Origin: Dawidia soli
Lineage (GTDB): Bacteria > Bacteroidota > Bacteroidia > Cytophagales > Cyclobacteriaceae
DNA length: 64,000 nucleotides
Assembly: GCF_018598185.1 (NCBI RefSeq)
Contig: NZ_JAHESC010000005.1
Location: forward strand, 182,535-246,534
Direction of reading: 5' to 3'
A model generated the notes under the pieces. That model was not told where the DNA came from. It ran no database searches and was given only the letters and a program-made list of their open reading frames with translations. The position numbers were made by a program, and so were the translations under genes. This document shows, one piece after another, positions 35,344 through 46,524 of the stretch. Each line of letters begins with the position of its first letter. The stretch's first letter is position 1.

Positions 35344-37284
35344 ATGAGGATCAAGGCCTTTCTGGTGTTGGGGTTGTGGACGGCTGTGCTTTGTCCGGCG
35401 TTCGCACAGATGGAGTGGTTGGGAGAAGCCATTCGCGAATTCTCCACCAGTCAGCTTTGGGAGTTTGAGCCACTCGCCGTCGATTGGAAGATGAACCCCG
35501 CGTTGCAGGCCGATTTTAACGAAGGGTTAAATAATCTGCTGGAAGATAGGGCGGCCATGGCGGAGGAGAACCTGACCGTCGTGATTGGAAAAGATCCTGC
35601 CGCGTGGCAAGCCTATTATTTTCGGGCCGCTGCCCGCAAGGAGCAACGAAAGCTGAAGGTTGCCCGCGAAGACCTCCAGAAGGCCCTCAAGCTGCACGAC
35701 AATTTCTATGAAGGCCTGGTAGAGCTTGCGAAGGTTGAATACCTCCAGCGTCAGGTAGCGGAGAGTGAGCAGACCATCAACAAAGCGATCCGTCTCGACC
35801 GTTCCCGCGGCACGGCCTACTACCTGAAAGGCGATATCAATCTCGCGCAGCAGCAACTGCGCCCCGCCATCAACAGCTACCGCGACTGCCTGGCGGCGGA
35901 CAGCCTGTACCACGATGCCCGCATCAAGCTGGCATTGCTCGACGCCTTTGAAAAACGCGATATGACCAAAGCCCTGGCGCACCTCAACAAGGTACTGAAA
36001 AACGATTCACTGCAGCGAACGGCCTTACTCTTCCGCAGCATGCTGGGGCGCGAAAAAAATATACGCCAGTCTATAAAAGACTTGTCTATCCTCATCCGCT
36101 TGCGCCCCGACGATCTCATGGCGCGGTATTACCATGGGCTCTTTCTGACCGATGTCGGCGATTATGAAAGCGCCTTTAATGATTTTCAGGTGGTGATCAC
36201 CCGTACCAACATCGGCGACAACCAGTTTGACGGTAAACAAACAAACATCGACAAGTTCATCAATGTGCAAAATGTGGGAGCCTATATCCTGCGGCGCGTA
36301 TACGGGTTGCCCGATACGGCGGCCGCCCGGATCAAAGAATCCTTTTGCCTGCTGCTGACAGAAAAGCATGACAAAGGCATTGCCGCGCTCGAGCAGGTGC
36401 CCGACGGTATGAAAGAACCCTCGGTGGTTTATTTAAAAGCGGTGACGTACGAGCACAAAGGGCAACATCCCAAAGCCCTGCAATATTATGGCATCGCCCT
36501 GGGACTGGACGACAAACTGGTAGACGCCTATAAAAAGCGTGGTATATACCGCCAGGAAATGAAACAATGGGCGCTGTCCGTCGAAGACTTTACTACGTAT
36601 CTCAAGCTCTTTCCGGATGGCTATTACATTCATCGCATCCGCGGTGTTTCCTATTATTACCTGGACCGTTATCCCGAGGCCATTGCCGATTACACGGCCT
36701 ACTTAAAGAAGGATAGCAGTAATGTCGAAGTGCTCGGCAACCGGGGCATGGCATACCAGAAGTCCCGGCAGTGGATCGAGGCATACGTCGATTTTGCGGC
36801 ATCGGGTAATATTCATGCCGTGGATTTTTTCCGGGTAGAAAAGATAGTCGACTCGGTTTTGCATGCAAAAGATACCACCCGGGCTTTGTTCTACCTCGAT
36901 ACATTTGTCAAGGCTTCACCGCAGTTCACGGAGGGATATGTACAGAAATTCAAAATACACATGGCGCGCAAGGAGTGGGCCCCGGTATCGGCGGAGATAG
37001 GTCTTGCCTTAATTTATGCCCGCAGTGACGCGCCTAAATCCGCGCGTTCCTATATCATGACCCTTACCGCACTGGTACAGGCCCGGTCCAGTGACACCAG
37101 CGAAGCCGTCAAGTCGCTCAACGAGGCGATTAAGCTCGATCTCAAAAACGATTTTGCCTACCTGGAGCGGGGTCGGATATACCTGGCCCAGGGCAAGACA
37201 TCCAAAGCCGCAAGCGATTTTAAAGAAGCCTCGGCCCTGGGCAACGAGCAAGCCCGGCAATTGCTGGCGTCGATGGCGAAGTGA
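35344..37284 (+). CDS. Secreted TPR-repeat protein
   Basis: The protein has 646 residues with a signal peptide (1-21, ending PAFAQ). From residue about 55 to the end it is an array of TPR units, for example WQAYYFRAAARKEQRKLKVA, RGTAYYLKGDINLAQQQLRP, YKKRGIYRQEMKQWALSVED, VLGNRGMAYQKSRQWIEAYV and FAYLERGRIYLAQGKTSKAA. No catalytic domain is seen. It probably acts as a periplasmic protein-protein scaffold. It is 42 bp downstream of the YciI-like gene and 120 bp before the molybdenum hydroxylase gene, all on the same strand. Confidence 0.85.
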   Translation: MRIKAFLVLGLWTAVLCPAFAQMEWLGEAIREFSTSQLWEFEPLAVDWKMNPALQADFNEGLNNLLEDRAAMAEENLTVVIGKDPAAWQAYYFRAAARKEQRKLKVAREDLQKALKLHDNFYEGLVELAKVEYLQRQVAESEQTINKAIRLDRSRGTAYYLKGDINLAQQQLRPAINSYRDCLAADSLYHDARIKLALLDAFEKRDMTKALAHLNKVLKNDSLQRTALLFRSMLGREKNIRQSIKDLSILIRLRPDDLMARYYHGLFLTDVGDYESAFNDFQVVITRTNIGDNQFDGKQTNIDKFINVQNVGAYILRRVYGLPDTAAARIKESFCLLLTEKHDKGIAALEQVPDGMKEPSVVYLKAVTYEHKGQHPKALQYYGIALGLDDKLVDAYKKRGIYRQEMKQWALSVEDFTTYLKLFPDGYYIHRIRGVSYYYLDRYPEAIADYTAYLKKDSSNVEVLGNRGMAYQKSRQWIEAYVDFAASGNIHAVDFFRVEKIVDSVLHAKDTTRALFYLDTFVKASPQFTEGYVQKFKIHMARKEWAPVSAEIGLALIYARSDAPKSARSYIMTLTALVQARSSDTSEAVKSLNEAIKLDLKNDFAYLERGRIYLAQGKTSKAASDFKEASALGNEQARQLLASMAK

Positions 37285-37404
37285 TACGCGCGGCGGCATT
37301 TCATGTGCCAACCGTAACTTTTTGTGGGGCGAACCCGGCTTTCGGTATAAACCGCGTCCGGAAGGGATTTTTATTTTGTAGTATTATACAAGAATCATGA
37401 TCCC

Positions 37405-39567
37405 ATGAACCCACGCGCGGATATTTCCAGGAGAGCATTTTTGCGACAGGCCGGTTTGTCGGGCGTGGTGCTCACGCTCGGGTGTTACTGGCCGACGGCT
37501 GGAAAAAGTGCCCCCGACATCGTACGGCTGGCGGGAGCTGCCCCGGCGACCACGCCGCTGCTGGCGTGGATCTCGATCGATGGTGCCGGCAAGGTCACGA
37601 TCTTTTGCCATCGCTCTGAAATGGGCCAGGGTACCTGGCAGTCGTTGCCACAAATCGTGGCCGAAGAGCTTGAAATAGATCTGGACGCCGCCGCGATACA
37701 ATACGCACCGGCAGATCCCAAGCGGTATGGCCCCCAGCCGCAGGAGGGAAGCTTCTCCGTGCGCGGCTGGTACGAGCAGCTGTTACGCGTAGGCGCCTCG
37801 GCGCGGGAAATGTTGATCGAAGCTGCCGCCAGACAGTGGAAGGTACCCACCAGCACCTGCTATGCGAAGCATGGCGTTGTGATCCACCGGCCCACCGGCA
37901 GTAAGCTTACCTATGGCGCGCTGGTGCAAGACGCCGCGCAGCTGCCACCGCCGCAGCAGGTCACGCTCAAAAAACGAAAAGACTATACCGTTATTGGTAA
38001 ATCGCTCCGTCGAAAAGATATACCGGCCAAAGTCAACGGCAGTGCCGTCTTTGGCCTGGACAAGAAACTGCCCGGCATGCTGTATGCCGTGGTCGAACGC
38101 AGCCCCAGGTTTCGGGGCAAGGTAAAGAGCTTTGATGATACCGCGGTTCGGGCCGTACCGGGCGTGAAGCACGTGCTCACCGTACAGCGCGCCGTCTTCA
38201 ACCTGCTTTATGAAGGCGTGGCGGTGGTGGCCGACTCGTCGTGGGCCGCCATGCAGGGCCGCAAGCTGTTGAAAGTGGAATGGAACGACGAGGGCTTCGA
38301 CCACCTCGACTCCGCCGGGATCACCGCGCGTATGCGCGAGCAGATGCTGCGGCCGTTGCCATCGGAGGCGTTTGAGACGGCGCTGAAAGGCGCCACGGCG
38401 ACCCTCGAAGCGATCTATGAATCGCCCTATCAGTCGCACAGCTGCATGGAGCCGCTCAACTGTACGGCCGATGTAAAAGAAAACAGCATCGAGGTCTGGG
38501 GCCCGATACAGGAAGCCAACTGGATACAGGCCGACCTCAGCGAGCGCCTGAATATTCCGAAGGAGAACGTAAAGGTGAACATGACCTTCCTCGGGGGTGG
38601 TTTTGGCCGGAAGGCATTTCCCGACTACTCGTTGGAGGCAGCCTTGCTTTCCAAAGCCGTCAAGGCGCCGGTACAAGTGGTATGGACCCGCGAAGACGAC
38701 ATGACGGGTGGTCCCTTTCGCGCAGGCGCCATGCACCGCTGCCGCGGTGGCATCGATGCGGCAAAGAAGATCTTTGCTTTTCAAGTGGTGTCGTCCTCAC
38801 AGTATATAGGGCAGGGCGAAGACAACGTTGCCGCACCGGTTCCTGTCTCGACCAACGCGGGCGAGCTTGCCGGCCTGAGCAACGATTATTATAAAACGAT
38901 ACCGCACTATAGCTTCGGTGGCATCCCCATCAAGTCGCCTATCCCTACCATGTGGTGGCGGGCGCCCATTGCCAACGTCGATGCCTTTGCCGGCGAAAGT
39001 TTTATCGACGAGCTGGCGCACCTGGCGGCGCAAGACCCGCTGGAGTTTCGCAAGAAACATTTTATATCGCCCCGGTACCTGGCCCTGATAAACAAACTGG
39101 CCAACGTCAGCCGGTGGAGCACGCGTGGTAAAAACGAGGGATGGGGCATCGCAATCACCGACAGCTTTGGCGGTATAGTAGGGCAGGTGGTACGCGTCTC
39201 GCGTCGCCCCGACAACAAAGTAAAGATCGATAAAGTATATGCCGTGATCGACTGCGGCTGGTACGTAAATCCCGACATCATCCGCGCACAGATAGAAGGC
39301 AGCATCATCATGGGCCTGGGCGCGGCTACCACGCACGCCACGCATTTCAAAGAAGGCAAAGCCGTTGAGAAGAATTTTAATGCCTATCCCATGCCGCGCA
39401 TCGCCGACATTCCCGCCATCGAAGTCCACATCATGGAAAATGATGAAAAAGCCGGCGGCGTAGGCGAACCGGGCCTCCCCGCCCTTGCGCCCGCGCTCTG
39501 CAACGCCATTTACGATCTCACCGGCAAACGCATCCGTACCCTGCCGTTCAAGCTCGACGAAGTATAG
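37405..39567 (+). CDS. Xanthine-dehydrogenase-family molybdopterin-binding subunit (IorB-like)
   Basis: The protein has 720 residues with a twin-arginine signal (SRRAFLRQAGLSGVVLTLG). It matches the large subunit of isoquinoline 1-oxidoreductase-type molybdenum hydroxylases: HRSEMGQGTWQSLPQIVAEE, SVRGWYEQLLRVGASAREM, NMTFLGGGFGRKAFPDYSLE, and the active-site Glu688 in GGVGEPGLPALAPAL. Such enzymes oxidise N-heterocycles or aldehydes in the periplasm and pass electrons to a small [2Fe-2S] subunit. No small subunit gene and no molybdenum-cofactor genes lie nearby in this window, so the partner must be elsewhere. Confidence 0.88.
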   Translation: MNPRADISRRAFLRQAGLSGVVLTLGCYWPTAGKSAPDIVRLAGAAPATTPLLAWISIDGAGKVTIFCHRSEMGQGTWQSLPQIVAEELEIDLDAAAIQYAPADPKRYGPQPQEGSFSVRGWYEQLLRVGASAREMLIEAAARQWKVPTSTCYAKHGVVIHRPTGSKLTYGALVQDAAQLPPPQQVTLKKRKDYTVIGKSLRRKDIPAKVNGSAVFGLDKKLPGMLYAVVERSPRFRGKVKSFDDTAVRAVPGVKHVLTVQRAVFNLLYEGVAVVADSSWAAMQGRKLLKVEWNDEGFDHLDSAGITARMREQMLRPLPSEAFETALKGATATLEAIYESPYQSHSCMEPLNCTADVKENSIEVWGPIQEANWIQADLSERLNIPKENVKVNMTFLGGGFGRKAFPDYSLEAALLSKAVKAPVQVVWTREDDMTGGPFRAGAMHRCRGGIDAAKKIFAFQVVSSSQYIGQGEDNVAAPVPVSTNAGELAGLSNDYYKTIPHYSFGGIPIKSPIPTMWWRAPIANVDAFAGESFIDELAHLAAQDPLEFRKKHFISPRYLALINKLANVSRWSTRGKNEGWGIAITDSFGGIVGQVVRVSRRPDNKVKIDKVYAVIDCGWYVNPDIIRAQIEGSIIMGLGAATTHATHFKEGKAVEKNFNAYPMPRIADIPAIEVHIMENDEKAGGVGEPGLPALAPALCNAIYDLTGKRIRTLPFKLDEV

Positions 39568-39584
39568 ATCGTTGATAGAAACGA

Positions 39585-39608
39585 TGCGCTTCGGCGCACA
39601 CGCGTGTG
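39585..39608. other. Hairpin and palindrome after the molybdenum hydroxylase gene
   Basis: TGCGC-TTCG-GCGCA (39585-39598) is a 5-bp stem with a UUCG-type loop. It overlaps the 12-nt palindrome CACACGCGTGTG (39597-39608). It could mark the end of the upstream transcript; no T-run follows. Confidence 0.35.
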
Positions 39609-39735
39609 GCCTTTATAACAATCGGCGCACATCCCTGTTATCTTCTCAGAAGAAATGACCCCTCAGTCGACTGGTTTGGCAGAAAAAGAGCGGTTATAGA
39701 TAAATCCTATGGATCGATAAAGACAATCGATTTGA

Positions 39736-42051
<2,316 letters not shown>

Positions 42052-42081
42052 GTATATCGTGACGAGGTATATATATAGAAG

Positions 42082-42110
42082 GGTCGGCTCAATTGGGCCG
42101 GCCTTTTTTT
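42082..42110 (+). terminator. Rho-independent terminator of katG
   Basis: A 9-bp stem with two G-T wobbles (GGTCGGCTC/GGGCCGGCC) and an AATT loop is followed by seven T residues. Confidence 0.88.
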
Positions 42111-42263
42111 ATATCCGTATAGCACATGGCGGAGTACTTCGGAATAGAACCAACGCCAACGATATAACGATTTGGAAAAAGATAATAGAAAGATCAAAGT
42201 GGCCACTCACCGGCAGCCTCCTCGTGTGTAATGGTAATCCCCGATCTGGGTAATTTTTACCTC

Positions 42264-43826
42264 TTATTGTCGTCTTCGGAAAACGCCCGAACGAGCCAGG
42301 TGTTGTTGCGTCTCGGGCTTGCGCACGCTCGTGGCAAAATGTTCAAAGCACGCCCGAAGGTCTGTGGTGCCGACAGCCACCAGGGCTACACGAATGGCGC
42401 GATCGCGGCTCTGCAGGAATGTAAGCGACACCGGGTCGGTATTGAGCTTGTGGAACTGTGTGCCATTGGTACTGTAGGTCACCAGGGCCTCGCGGCCGTC
42501 GCGCACCACAATGCGCACGACCACGCTGTCGGTCTTGCGAATGAATCTTTCTGCCAACAGCACGGGGTGGTGCCCCTTGGAGATCTTCCACAACGACACT
42601 TTGCTGCCGATCAGCGTCGCGCGCAGCAGGTTCTGGTCGTCGCTCACCAGCGCAATGCCCGACTCGGCCGTGCAGGCGGAAGGTTTCATCGACACCTCGG
42701 CTTCGAGGTCGGTGGTAAAGACTTTCTGCGCCACGTAGGCGCCACACGGCGAGGGGATACTCTGAAGCATCAGCTTGCCTTCGCTCACGTTGTATTGCGG
42801 CTTCTGAAAGGCGGAGTGGTGCCACTGCGGCGCCAGGTAATCGCCGTCGAAAGCGTCGGTCACACGGGCGGGTACCGGCGCATCACGGCCGTCCTGCGGT
42901 TGAAAGCGCAGCCAGCCGTCGTTGGTATAGGTAAACTCCGACAGCACGCCCTGGCGGCCTGTAAAGACAGCATTGGCGTCGTCGTGAGCATCGTGCAGAA
43001 AGTAAAAGCGACCGTTACGCTCTACCGGCGTGCCATGGCCGGGGGCCTTCCAGCGGGCGCCGGCTTCCAGCACGGGGTTGCCGCGATACTTTTGCCACGG
43101 CCCGTGCAGGTTGCGCGAGCGGGCAATGCCGGTGGCGTAGAGACAATCGCGGCCCTGGCAGCTGGCCGCCGTATAAAAGGCATACAGGTATTTTCCGTGG
43201 CGGGTGATCGACACACCTTCTACCAGGCTTTTTTCCCAGGGCGCGTCGTTTTGAAAAAGCTTGAAAGGCTCGCCGACCGTGCCGGTGCGAGTAGGGTTGA
43301 GCCTGGCGGCCCAGATAGGGGTGGGTTTGCCGATGCTGTTGCCGTGCTCCTTCCAGACCAGGTAGAGCGTGCCATCGTTGTCGCGTACGGGAAAGGCGTC
43401 GATCGAGCCGGCATCCTGGCACATAATAGGCCCGAGATCCTGATACGGGCCTTCCGGGCTGTCTGCGTGCGCAACCCCTACGCACAGGTTGCCGCCACGC
43501 TTGCGGGCCGTGTAATACACGTAAACCCCACCGCTATCGTACGTTATCTCCGGTGCCCGGAAGTACGATTCCGCCCAGTCCGGCAGTTGCGGGAACACAT
43601 GGCCCCGGAATTCCCAGGTCTCCAGGTCTTTGGAAGCCAGCAGCGGAAATGCGGGGGCCCAGTTCGCAGAAGAGGTTGAAGCCCAGTACGTGTCACCGAT
43701 TTGCACGACCGACGGATCGGGAAAATCACCCGGCATAACGAGGCGTTGTCCCGCTACAGGCGTAGCGAGCCAAAATAACAGCAATACAGTGTACGCCGGG
43801 AGCGAAGTGCGGAGGGAAAGGGTCAT
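42264..43826 (-). CDS. GH43-family glycoside hydrolase, secreted
   Basis: The protein has 520 residues with a signal peptide (about 1-26, ending PVAGQ). The five-bladed propeller domain carries the expected catalytic set: base D37 in GDFPDPSV, D143 in SIDAFPVRDNDG and general acid E203 in SLVEGVSITRHG. The C-terminal 190 residues form the beta-sandwich seen in the xylosidase/arabinofuranosidase branch (FDGDYLAPQWHHSAFQ, GIALVSDDQNLLRATLIG). It should act on arabinose- or xylose-containing glycans. It is convergent with katG and 37 kb from the GH127/GH51 locus, so any shared regulation is unproven. Confidence 0.9.
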   Translation of the reverse strand: MTLSLRTSLPAYTVLLLFWLATPVAGQRLVMPGDFPDPSVVQIGDTYWASTSSANWAPAFPLLASKDLETWEFRGHVFPQLPDWAESYFRAPEITYDSGGVYVYYTARKRGGNLCVGVAHADSPEGPYQDLGPIMCQDAGSIDAFPVRDNDGTLYLVWKEHGNSIGKPTPIWAARLNPTRTGTVGEPFKLFQNDAPWEKSLVEGVSITRHGKYLYAFYTAASCQGRDCLYATGIARSRNLHGPWQKYRGNPVLEAGARWKAPGHGTPVERNGRFYFLHDAHDDANAVFTGRQGVLSEFTYTNDGWLRFQPQDGRDAPVPARVTDAFDGDYLAPQWHHSAFQKPQYNVSEGKLMLQSIPSPCGAYVAQKVFTTDLEAEVSMKPSACTAESGIALVSDDQNLLRATLIGSKVSLWKISKGHHPVLLAERFIRKTDSVVVRIVVRDGREALVTYSTNGTQFHKLNTDPVSLTFLQSRDRAIRVALVAVGTTDLRACFEHFATSVRKPETQQHLARSGVFRRRQ

Positions 43827-43918
43827 GGCAATGGATAGGTTTGCGAAGATAACATAATTATCGTGCCCGCCCTACCGTCCAAACGACAAAAACACCCGGC
43901 GAATGGAAGAGTAGGGGG

Positions 43919-44494
43919 TTAAACCCGTAAAGAACCTCTAAAAGCGCGTGCCGCGTAATATGAATCGGCCCCGTTGTGGTACGTAAAAACGTGGTCGTAG
44001 CGACGGTCGCAGAACAGCGCTCCCTTTAATTTCCGGATCGCCGGCGGCGTTTTTATCCAGCTCGATGTCTTCAGATCGAACTCTCCCAATGTTTGCAGAG
44101 CCCGGTATTCTTCCTCCGTCAAAATTTCGATGCCCATCTCTTCCGCCAGGTCCAGCGCGCTGTTGGCGGGTTTGTGTTCCTTCCGGGCGTCCAATGCTTC
44201 GCGATCGTAGCACACGCTTCTGCGCCCTTTCGGTGTCTCGGCCGAACAATCGTAAAATATATACTCGCCGGTCTTTTTGTCGTAACCCACTACGTCCGGC
44301 TCCCCGCCCGTTGTTTCCATTTCATCCAGCGACCACAGTTTGGCCGGGTGCGTTTCCAGGCGTGCCTGCACATCGGCCCAGGCAATGCCCTTGTGACGCT
44401 TCATGTTTTTCTCGAAGCGCTTTTGTAATACGTCCAGTAGTTCTTCCGTTTGATCGGCCGACAGTTTGCCGCCTTGTTTTTTTGTCTTTGCCAT
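43919..44494 (-). CDS. DUF4256-family protein
   Basis: The protein has 191 residues, cytoplasmic. Characteristic runs are LLDVLQKRFEKNMKRHKGIA, WSLDEMETTGGEPDVVGYD, YIFYDCSAETPKGRRSVCYD and LFCDRRYDHVFTYHNGADSY, which match the DUF4256 family. No biochemical role is known for the family. It is the last gene of a leftward series that begins with the ArsR-type gene, 12 bp after the YdeI-like gene. DUF4256 genes are often found close to DoxX, SRPBCC and YdeI-like genes, as here. Confidence 0.82.
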   Translation of the reverse strand: MAKTKKQGGKLSADQTEELLDVLQKRFEKNMKRHKGIAWADVQARLETHPAKLWSLDEMETTGGEPDVVGYDKKTGEYIFYDCSAETPKGRRSVCYDREALDARKEHKPANSALDLAEEMGIEILTEEEYRALQTLGEFDLKTSSWIKTPPAIRKLKGALFCDRRYDHVFTYHNGADSYYAARAFRGSLRV

Positions 44495-44506
44495 GGCGTA
44501 TGATCG

Positions 44507-45082
44507 TTAATCTTCTAAACCGAACCCATCCAGGATCTTAGGTATATATTTTTCCACCCGTGCCTCGCGCGTTGTGGCCTGCTTGGCAGACGAGAAGTAG
44601 AGCAGGTAGCCGCGTTGCCGGCCGGGCGTCAGTGCTGCGAATGCTTTCTTAAGGCCCGGGCTGCTTTGTAGCTTGGTCTTAAATTCGTCCGGCATGGCAA
44701 ACTCGGCGGTCTTTTTCATTTCTACCTTCTGCCCGGATTTCTCCAGCACAATGGCTTCTTTGATATACGCCTTCAATGTGCTTTTCAACTTCACGATCTC
44801 TTTGGCGTCGGTGAACCGTACCTGCCGCGCAGCCTGTACGTTTTCGGTTTGCTGGATCAGGATGCCTTTCGGATCTTTCATCAATGCGCCTTTAAAGAAC
44901 AGCACCGCGCAATAATCTTTAAACGTGTGGATCAACACAACGTTCTTTTTCTCGAGCGAGTAGCAGGGCACACCCCACTTCAGCTCTTCGTTCAGCCCGC
45001 AGCTCAGTACGATCTCGCGCAACAGCCTGGTTTCCTCCTGCCATTGGCCTTTTCCAAAAAAGAAATCTACTTTCGGATTCAT
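44507..45082 (-). CDS. YdeI/OmpD-associated family protein
   Basis: The protein has 191 residues. The N-terminal 110 residues are DUF1801-like (GLNEELKWGVPCYSLEKKNV, HTFKDYCAVLFFKGALMKDP) and the C-terminal part has the YdeI-type helical domain (MPDEFKTKLQSSPGLKKAF, LTPGRQRGYLLYFSSAKQA). Homologues are associated with protection against cationic peptides in enterobacteria, but the function in Bacteroidota is not established. It is 12 bp upstream of the DUF4256 gene and 4 bp downstream of the DoxX gene. Confidence 0.83.
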   Translation of the reverse strand: MNPKVDFFFGKGQWQEETRLLREIVLSCGLNEELKWGVPCYSLEKKNVVLIHTFKDYCAVLFFKGALMKDPKGILIQQTENVQAARQVRFTDAKEIVKLKSTLKAYIKEAIVLEKSGQKVEMKKTAEFAMPDEFKTKLQSSPGLKKAFAALTPGRQRGYLLYFSSAKQATTREARVEKYIPKILDGFGLED

Positions 45083-45086
45083 AGCA

Positions 45087-45491
45087 TTATGCGTTAGCGG
45101 TGATAACTTTTCGACTCGCCGGGCGGAAGGACCACGACAGCACCGTCAGCGCCAGCAACAGCGCGGAGGGGAACAGCTCGGCAATCGCATGGTGCGTGGC
45201 AACATGCGAATAGATCGCGCCCGTCAGCAGAAAAACAAAACCTGCATAGGCCCATTCCTTAAGTAAGGCAAATTTTGGGACAAGCAGCGCGACCACACCC
45301 AGAATTTTCCACAAGCCGATGATCGTCAGGAAATATACCGGGTATCCTAATTGCGTAATACCATAGACGCCGGGGGGCGACAGGGCACCGTCCGCCGGCG
45401 CGTGCATCAGTTGTACCAGCCCGCTGGCTACCATACCTAATGAAAGCCAGATCGTGGCAATCCAATAAATGATCTTGTTTCGTGTTGACAT
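45087..45491 (-). CDS. DoxX-family membrane protein
   Basis: The protein has 134 residues with four membrane helices (about 8-28, 46-68, 74-94, 100-120). GLVQLMHAPADGALSPPGVY, ITQLGYPVYFLTIIGLWKIL and LKEWAYAGFVFLLTGAIYSH are typical of the DoxX-like family. The role is probably in membrane redox or detoxification, but it is not defined for this branch. It lies 6 bp after the SRPBCC gene and 4 bp before the YdeI-like gene, so translation is likely coupled. Confidence 0.87.
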   Translation of the reverse strand: MSTRNKIIYWIATIWLSLGMVASGLVQLMHAPADGALSPPGVYGITQLGYPVYFLTIIGLWKILGVVALLVPKFALLKEWAYAGFVFLLTGAIYSHVATHHAIAELFPSALLLALTVLSWSFRPASRKVITANA

Positions 45492-45497
45492 GGGGCA

Positions 45498-45962
45498 TTA
45501 TTTTAGTTTACTAACAATTTCCTGCAAGCGGTTATGGGCCATGTTCAGCCCGAAGGCGAAGGGTAGTTTGAGCTGCTCATCGCGGGCCGCGTTCGAACGA
45601 TATATACTTTGTATCGTCAGTTTGCTGGTGTCGTCGGTCAGCGCTTCGAAGTCCAGGAACTCCAGCTGCGCGCCAAATCCATTTTCCATCTCAAACGTGC
45701 GCGTGATATTTTTGTCGGGTACGAACGAGTGGATCACACCGTTGGCCCGGAACACCACGTTACCCTGCGGGTCGCTGGTTTCAAACTGGTAGCCGCCGTG
45801 CTTTTTGTTTTCCAGCTTGATCACCTTGGTGCCCATCCACTGCGCCACAACTTCAGGGTCTTCATAAGCTTTAAAAAGCAATGCTACCGGCAATTCAAAT
45901 TCCCGCGTGATGATGATATCCTGTTGGCCGTTTCCGGCCGTGACCTGTGTTTTACGTTCCAT
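45498..45962 (-). CDS. SRPBCC/AHSA1-type ligand-binding protein
   Basis: The protein has 154 residues of the Bet v1-like fold: IIITREFELPVALLFKAYED, VVAQWMGTKVIKLENKKHGG, YQFETSDPQGNVVFRANGVI, and a C-terminal helix (NMAHNRLQEIVSKLK). It belongs to the activator-of-Hsp90-like SRPBCC group, which is frequently encoded beside an ArsR-type regulator. It probably binds a small hydrophobic ligand. It lies 2 bp after the ArsR-type gene, so the two are almost certainly translated together. Confidence 0.88.
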   Translation of the reverse strand: MERKTQVTAGNGQQDIIITREFELPVALLFKAYEDPEVVAQWMGTKVIKLENKKHGGYQFETSDPQGNVVFRANGVIHSFVPDKNITRTFEMENGFGAQLEFLDFEALTDDTSKLTIQSIYRSNAARDEQLKLPFAFGLNMAHNRLQEIVSKLK

Positions 45963-45964
45963 AG

Positions 45965-46288
45965 TTACTTCTTGGGTTTATATTTTTTCATGATGGCCTC
46001 CAGTTTTTGAAATCGTTCTTCCCACATGTTGCGGTAAGGTTCGATGAAGTCGGCGATCTCTTTCATTTTTTTAGGGTTGAAGTGATAATAGATCTCACGT
46101 CCATGTTGCTCTTGCTTTAATAATTCGCATTCCGTCAGGATCTGTATGTGCTTGGAGATCGTCTGTCGGGACGAATCGAAATTCTCGGCGATGGCACTCG
46201 GTGTCATGGCCTGCATCGCTACCAGCGCGATGATGGCCCTGCGGGTAGGGTCGGCAATGGCTTGAAATACATCTCTTCTTAATTCCAT
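45965..46288 (-). CDS. ArsR-type winged-helix repressor
   Basis: The protein has 107 residues and a winged helix-turn-helix: [40 protein letters not shown] and [20 protein letters not shown]. It has no CxC metal site, so it belongs to the non-metal branch that pairs with SRPBCC proteins. It is the first gene of the leftward five-gene series. Two 16-bp palindromic sites sit immediately upstream of its start codon, which suggests autoregulation. Confidence 0.9.
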   Translation of the reverse strand: MELRRDVFQAIADPTRRAIIALVAMQAMTPSAIAENFDSSRQTISKHIQILTECELLKQEQHGREIYYHFNPKKMKEIADFIEPYRNMWEERFQKLEAIMKKYKPKK

Positions 46289-46291
46289 AGC

Positions 46292-46333
46292 GCAGCTATT
46301 TGACTGCTAATTTAAGTGCAGTTAAATGACTGC
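46292..46333. promoter_or_regulatory. Two candidate ArsR operators
   Basis: Read on the minus strand, GCAGTCATTTAACTGC (46318-46333) and GCAGTCAAATAGCTGC (46292-46307) are two related 16-bp imperfect palindromes spaced 26 bp start to start. The downstream one ends 3 bp before the ArsR start codon. This is a typical arrangement for an autoregulating dimeric repressor; binding is inferred. Confidence 0.55.
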
Positions 46334-46450
46334 GCAACAGATTACATGATTTTTTCTTAGACAAGTGTCAAAAAGCGCTTAATTAAAGTGGAATAGGGGA
46401 AAAATCCGGCTTGTTAAAATGCAGGCGGCAGGCTACTTTCACACAAGAGG

Positions 46451-46508
46451 GAGCCCATCTACCCATCGTCCGCCAATAGCGGAAGGTGCGGAGGTGGGCT
46501 CTCTTTTT
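46451..46508 (+). promoter_or_regulatory. Terminator-like hairpin in the leader of the lipid operon
   Basis: A 10-bp stem (GAGCCCATCT/AGGTGGGCTC, one G-T wobble) surrounds an inner hairpin (CCGC-CAATA-GCGG) and is followed by CTCTTTTT. It ends 16 bp before the first start codon of the 46525-55201 operon. No + strand gene lies upstream of it (the neighbour is divergent), so it would stop transcripts started in the same spacer. An upstream GGCGG (46424-46428) can pair with CCGCC in the loop side (46470-46474), a possible alternative fold. It matches no riboswitch class that I recognise. Confidence 0.55.
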
Positions 46509-46524
46509 CGTTAACGACACACGC

